DNA of 6,663 bases from Actinomycetota bacterium (lineage in GTDB: Bacteria > Actinomycetota > Actinomycetes > S36-B12). The stretch is from contig DMPC01000222.1 in the NCBI GenBank assembly GCA_003456155.1, positions 1 to 6,663 of the forward strand. Reading direction: 5' to 3'. The notes beneath the pieces are model-generated. The model was not told the DNA's origin. It ran no database searches and saw only the letters and a list, made by a program, of their open reading frames with translations. Numbering within the stretch: the first letter of the stretch is position 1; each line of letters starts with the position of its first letter. Position numbers and translations under genes: made by a program. Shown here piece after piece: positions 5,433 through 6,663 of the stretch.

Positions 5433-6663
5433 ATGACACGAGTGCACAGAAGTTCAGAGTGGTATGGCGGTGAGAGCCGTGACGGCTACATCCACCGGGC
5501 GTGGATGCGTCGGGGTCTGCCCGAGCATGCTTTCGACGGCCGGCCGCACATCGCGATCGCCGACACGGCGTCCGATCTCACCCCGTGCAATGCCCACCTG
5601 ACCCAGGTGGGCGACTTCGTGGCTCGAGGCGTGTGGGAGGCCGGAGGCGTGCCCCTGCGCCTCCCGGTCATGTCGCTGGGAGAGACGCAGGTCCGCCCCA
5701 CGGCCATGCTGTGGCGCAACCTCGCCGCGATGTCGATCGAGGAGATGATCCGGGCCAATCCCGTGGACGGCGTGGTGCTCCTCGGTGGCTGTGACAAGAC
5801 CATCCCCGCCCTTCTCATGGGTGCCTGCTCGGTCGATCTGCCGGCCCTGGTGGTTCCGGGCGGTCCGATGCTCACGGGCAGTCACCGGGGACAGGCTCTC
5901 GGCTGCGGGACGGACGTGTGGCGGCTCTCCGAGGAGGTGAGGGGCGGAACGATGAGCGCTGAGGAGTTCCTCCAAACGGAGTCGTCGATGATCCGCAGCC
6001 GTGGTCACTGCAACACCATGGGGACCGCATCGACGATGGCGGTCATGGCGGAGGCCCTGGGCATGACCATTCCGGGGACCGCGGGAACGCCCGCACCTGA
6101 CAACAGGCTCCTGGAGCGCGCTCACGAGGCGGGACGGCTCATCGTGGACATGGTCGCCGAGGATCGAAGGCCATCCTCCATCCTCAGCCGTGAAGCCTTC
6201 TACAACGCCATCGTGGCTCTGGCTGCCGTGGGAGGCTCGTCGAACGCCGTTCTCCATCTGCTGGCGATCGCCGGACGAGTGGGCGTTCCCCTGGGGCTCG
6301 ATGACTTCGATGCCAGAGGCGCGGGAGTGCCGCTCATCGCGAACATTCAGCCGGCCGGCCAGTTCCTCATGGATGACCTTTTCCGCGCTGGCGGAATCCT
6401 GGCAGTGCTGCACGAGGTAGCCGATCTCCTGGACGAGTCGGCCGTCACGGTCACGGGGCGTCCTCTCCTGGACTACGTGAGAGAAGCCCCTGTCTGGGAT
6501 CGGGAGGTGATCTATCCGCGCACCGACCCCTTGCAGGCCGACGCGGGCATCCGGGTGCTGAGAGGCAACCTCGCTCCGCTCGGAGCGCTCATCAAGCCGG
6601 CCGCGGCATCACCGCACTTGTTGACCCACCGGGGTCGGGCGGTGGTGTTCGACAGCGTCGAGG
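5433..6663 (+). CDS. IlvD/Edd-family dehydratase, sugar-acid (aldonate) dehydratase type, 3' truncated by window
   Basis: The first 410 residues of an iron-sulfur dehydratase that usually has about 570-580; the frame is open to the last base. The family removes water from 2,3-dihydroxy acids to give 2-keto-3-deoxy acids in the cytosol. The three cluster cysteines are present: Cys52 (TPCNAH), Cys120 (GGCDK) and Cys193 (GHCNTMGTAST). Glu84, Asp121 and Lys122 sit where the family binds Mg2+ (the Lys usually carbamylated). The N-terminal 'SRDGYIHRAWM' (15-25), 'GTDVWRLSEEVRGGTM' and 'PAGQFLMDDLFRAGG' (307-321) resemble L-arabinonate/sugar-acid dehydratases more than IlvD. Start ATG 5433 lies 6 nt after the flavoprotein stop, in the same frame. 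No good Shine-Dalgarno is seen, so coupled translation is likely; GTG 5442 is an alternative start. The exact substrate (arabinonate, xylonate, fuconate, galactonate or another) cannot be decided. The C-terminal domain is outside the window. Confidence 0.92.
   Translation, partial: MTRVHRSSEWYGGESRDGYIHRAWMRRGLPEHAFDGRPHIAIADTASDLTPCNAHLTQVGDFVARGVWEAGGVPLRLPVMSLGETQVRPTAMLWRNLAAMSIEEMIRANPVDGVVLLGGCDKTIPALLMGACSVDLPALVVPGGPMLTGSHRGQALGCGTDVWRLSEEVRGGTMSAEEFLQTESSMIRSRGHCNTMGTASTMAVMAEALGMTIPGTAGTPAPDNRLLERAHEAGRLIVDMVAEDRRPSSILSREAFYNAIVALAAVGGSSNAVLHLLAIAGRVGVPLGLDDFDARGAGVPLIANIQPAGQFLMDDLFRAGGILAVLHEVADLLDESAVTVTGRPLLDYVREAPVWDREVIYPRTDPLQADAGIRVLRGNLAPLGALIKPAAASPHLLTHRGRAVVFDSVE

Noticed and set aside
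5454..6413. 319-codon minus-strand open frame opposite the dehydratase
   Set aside because: The plus strand carries the dehydratase with its three conserved cysteines; the antisense product is rich in Arg, His and Gly with no domain.

Overview
The window is high-GC bacterial DNA packed with genes on the plus strand only. Codon third positions are overwhelmingly G or C, GTG and TTG serve as possible start codons, and Shine-Dalgarno sites are GGAGG-like. This fits an actinobacterium, though that is inferred from composition and style, and no taxonomic marker gene is present. Seven protein genes lie head to tail: two are cut by the window edges and five are complete. The largest intergenic gap is 46 nt, so there is no stretch of 300 bases without a gene. 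I see no RNA gene, mobile element, CRISPR array, convincing promoter or intrinsic terminator. The layout reads as the middle of one long operon.

Region 1 (1-2135) is a type I ABC importer of the spermidine/putrescine (Pot) class: the C-terminal end of the ATPase with its TOBE domain, a PotB-like permease and a PotC-like permease. The genes overlap or nearly touch. No periplasmic or lipoprotein substrate-binding gene is in view; if present it should lie outside the window, most likely upstream.

Region 2 (2167-5426) holds three redox enzymes. Two are classical short-chain dehydrogenases with complete Asn/Ser/Tyr/Lys catalytic sets but opposite cofactor signatures (Arg-Arg versus Asp after the second strand). 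The third is a 569-residue FAD-dependent oxidoreductase of the phytoene-desaturase-like/PYROXD2 type.

Region 3 (5433-6663, running off the window) is the first 410 residues of an IlvD/Edd-family dehydratase. It keeps the three iron-sulfur cysteines and has the N-terminal signature of the sugar-acid (aldonate) dehydratase branch, not the branched-chain amino acid enzyme.

Taken together this looks like an import-and-catabolism operon: take up a small hydrophilic, perhaps nitrogen-bearing, compound; oxidise it with the dehydrogenases and the flavoprotein; and dehydrate a resulting sugar acid to a 2-keto-3-deoxy acid. The substrate cannot be read from the sequence. The combination of a Pot-type importer, two SDRs, a PYROXD2-like flavoprotein and an aldonate dehydratase is the most interesting thing here and does not match a pathway I can name.
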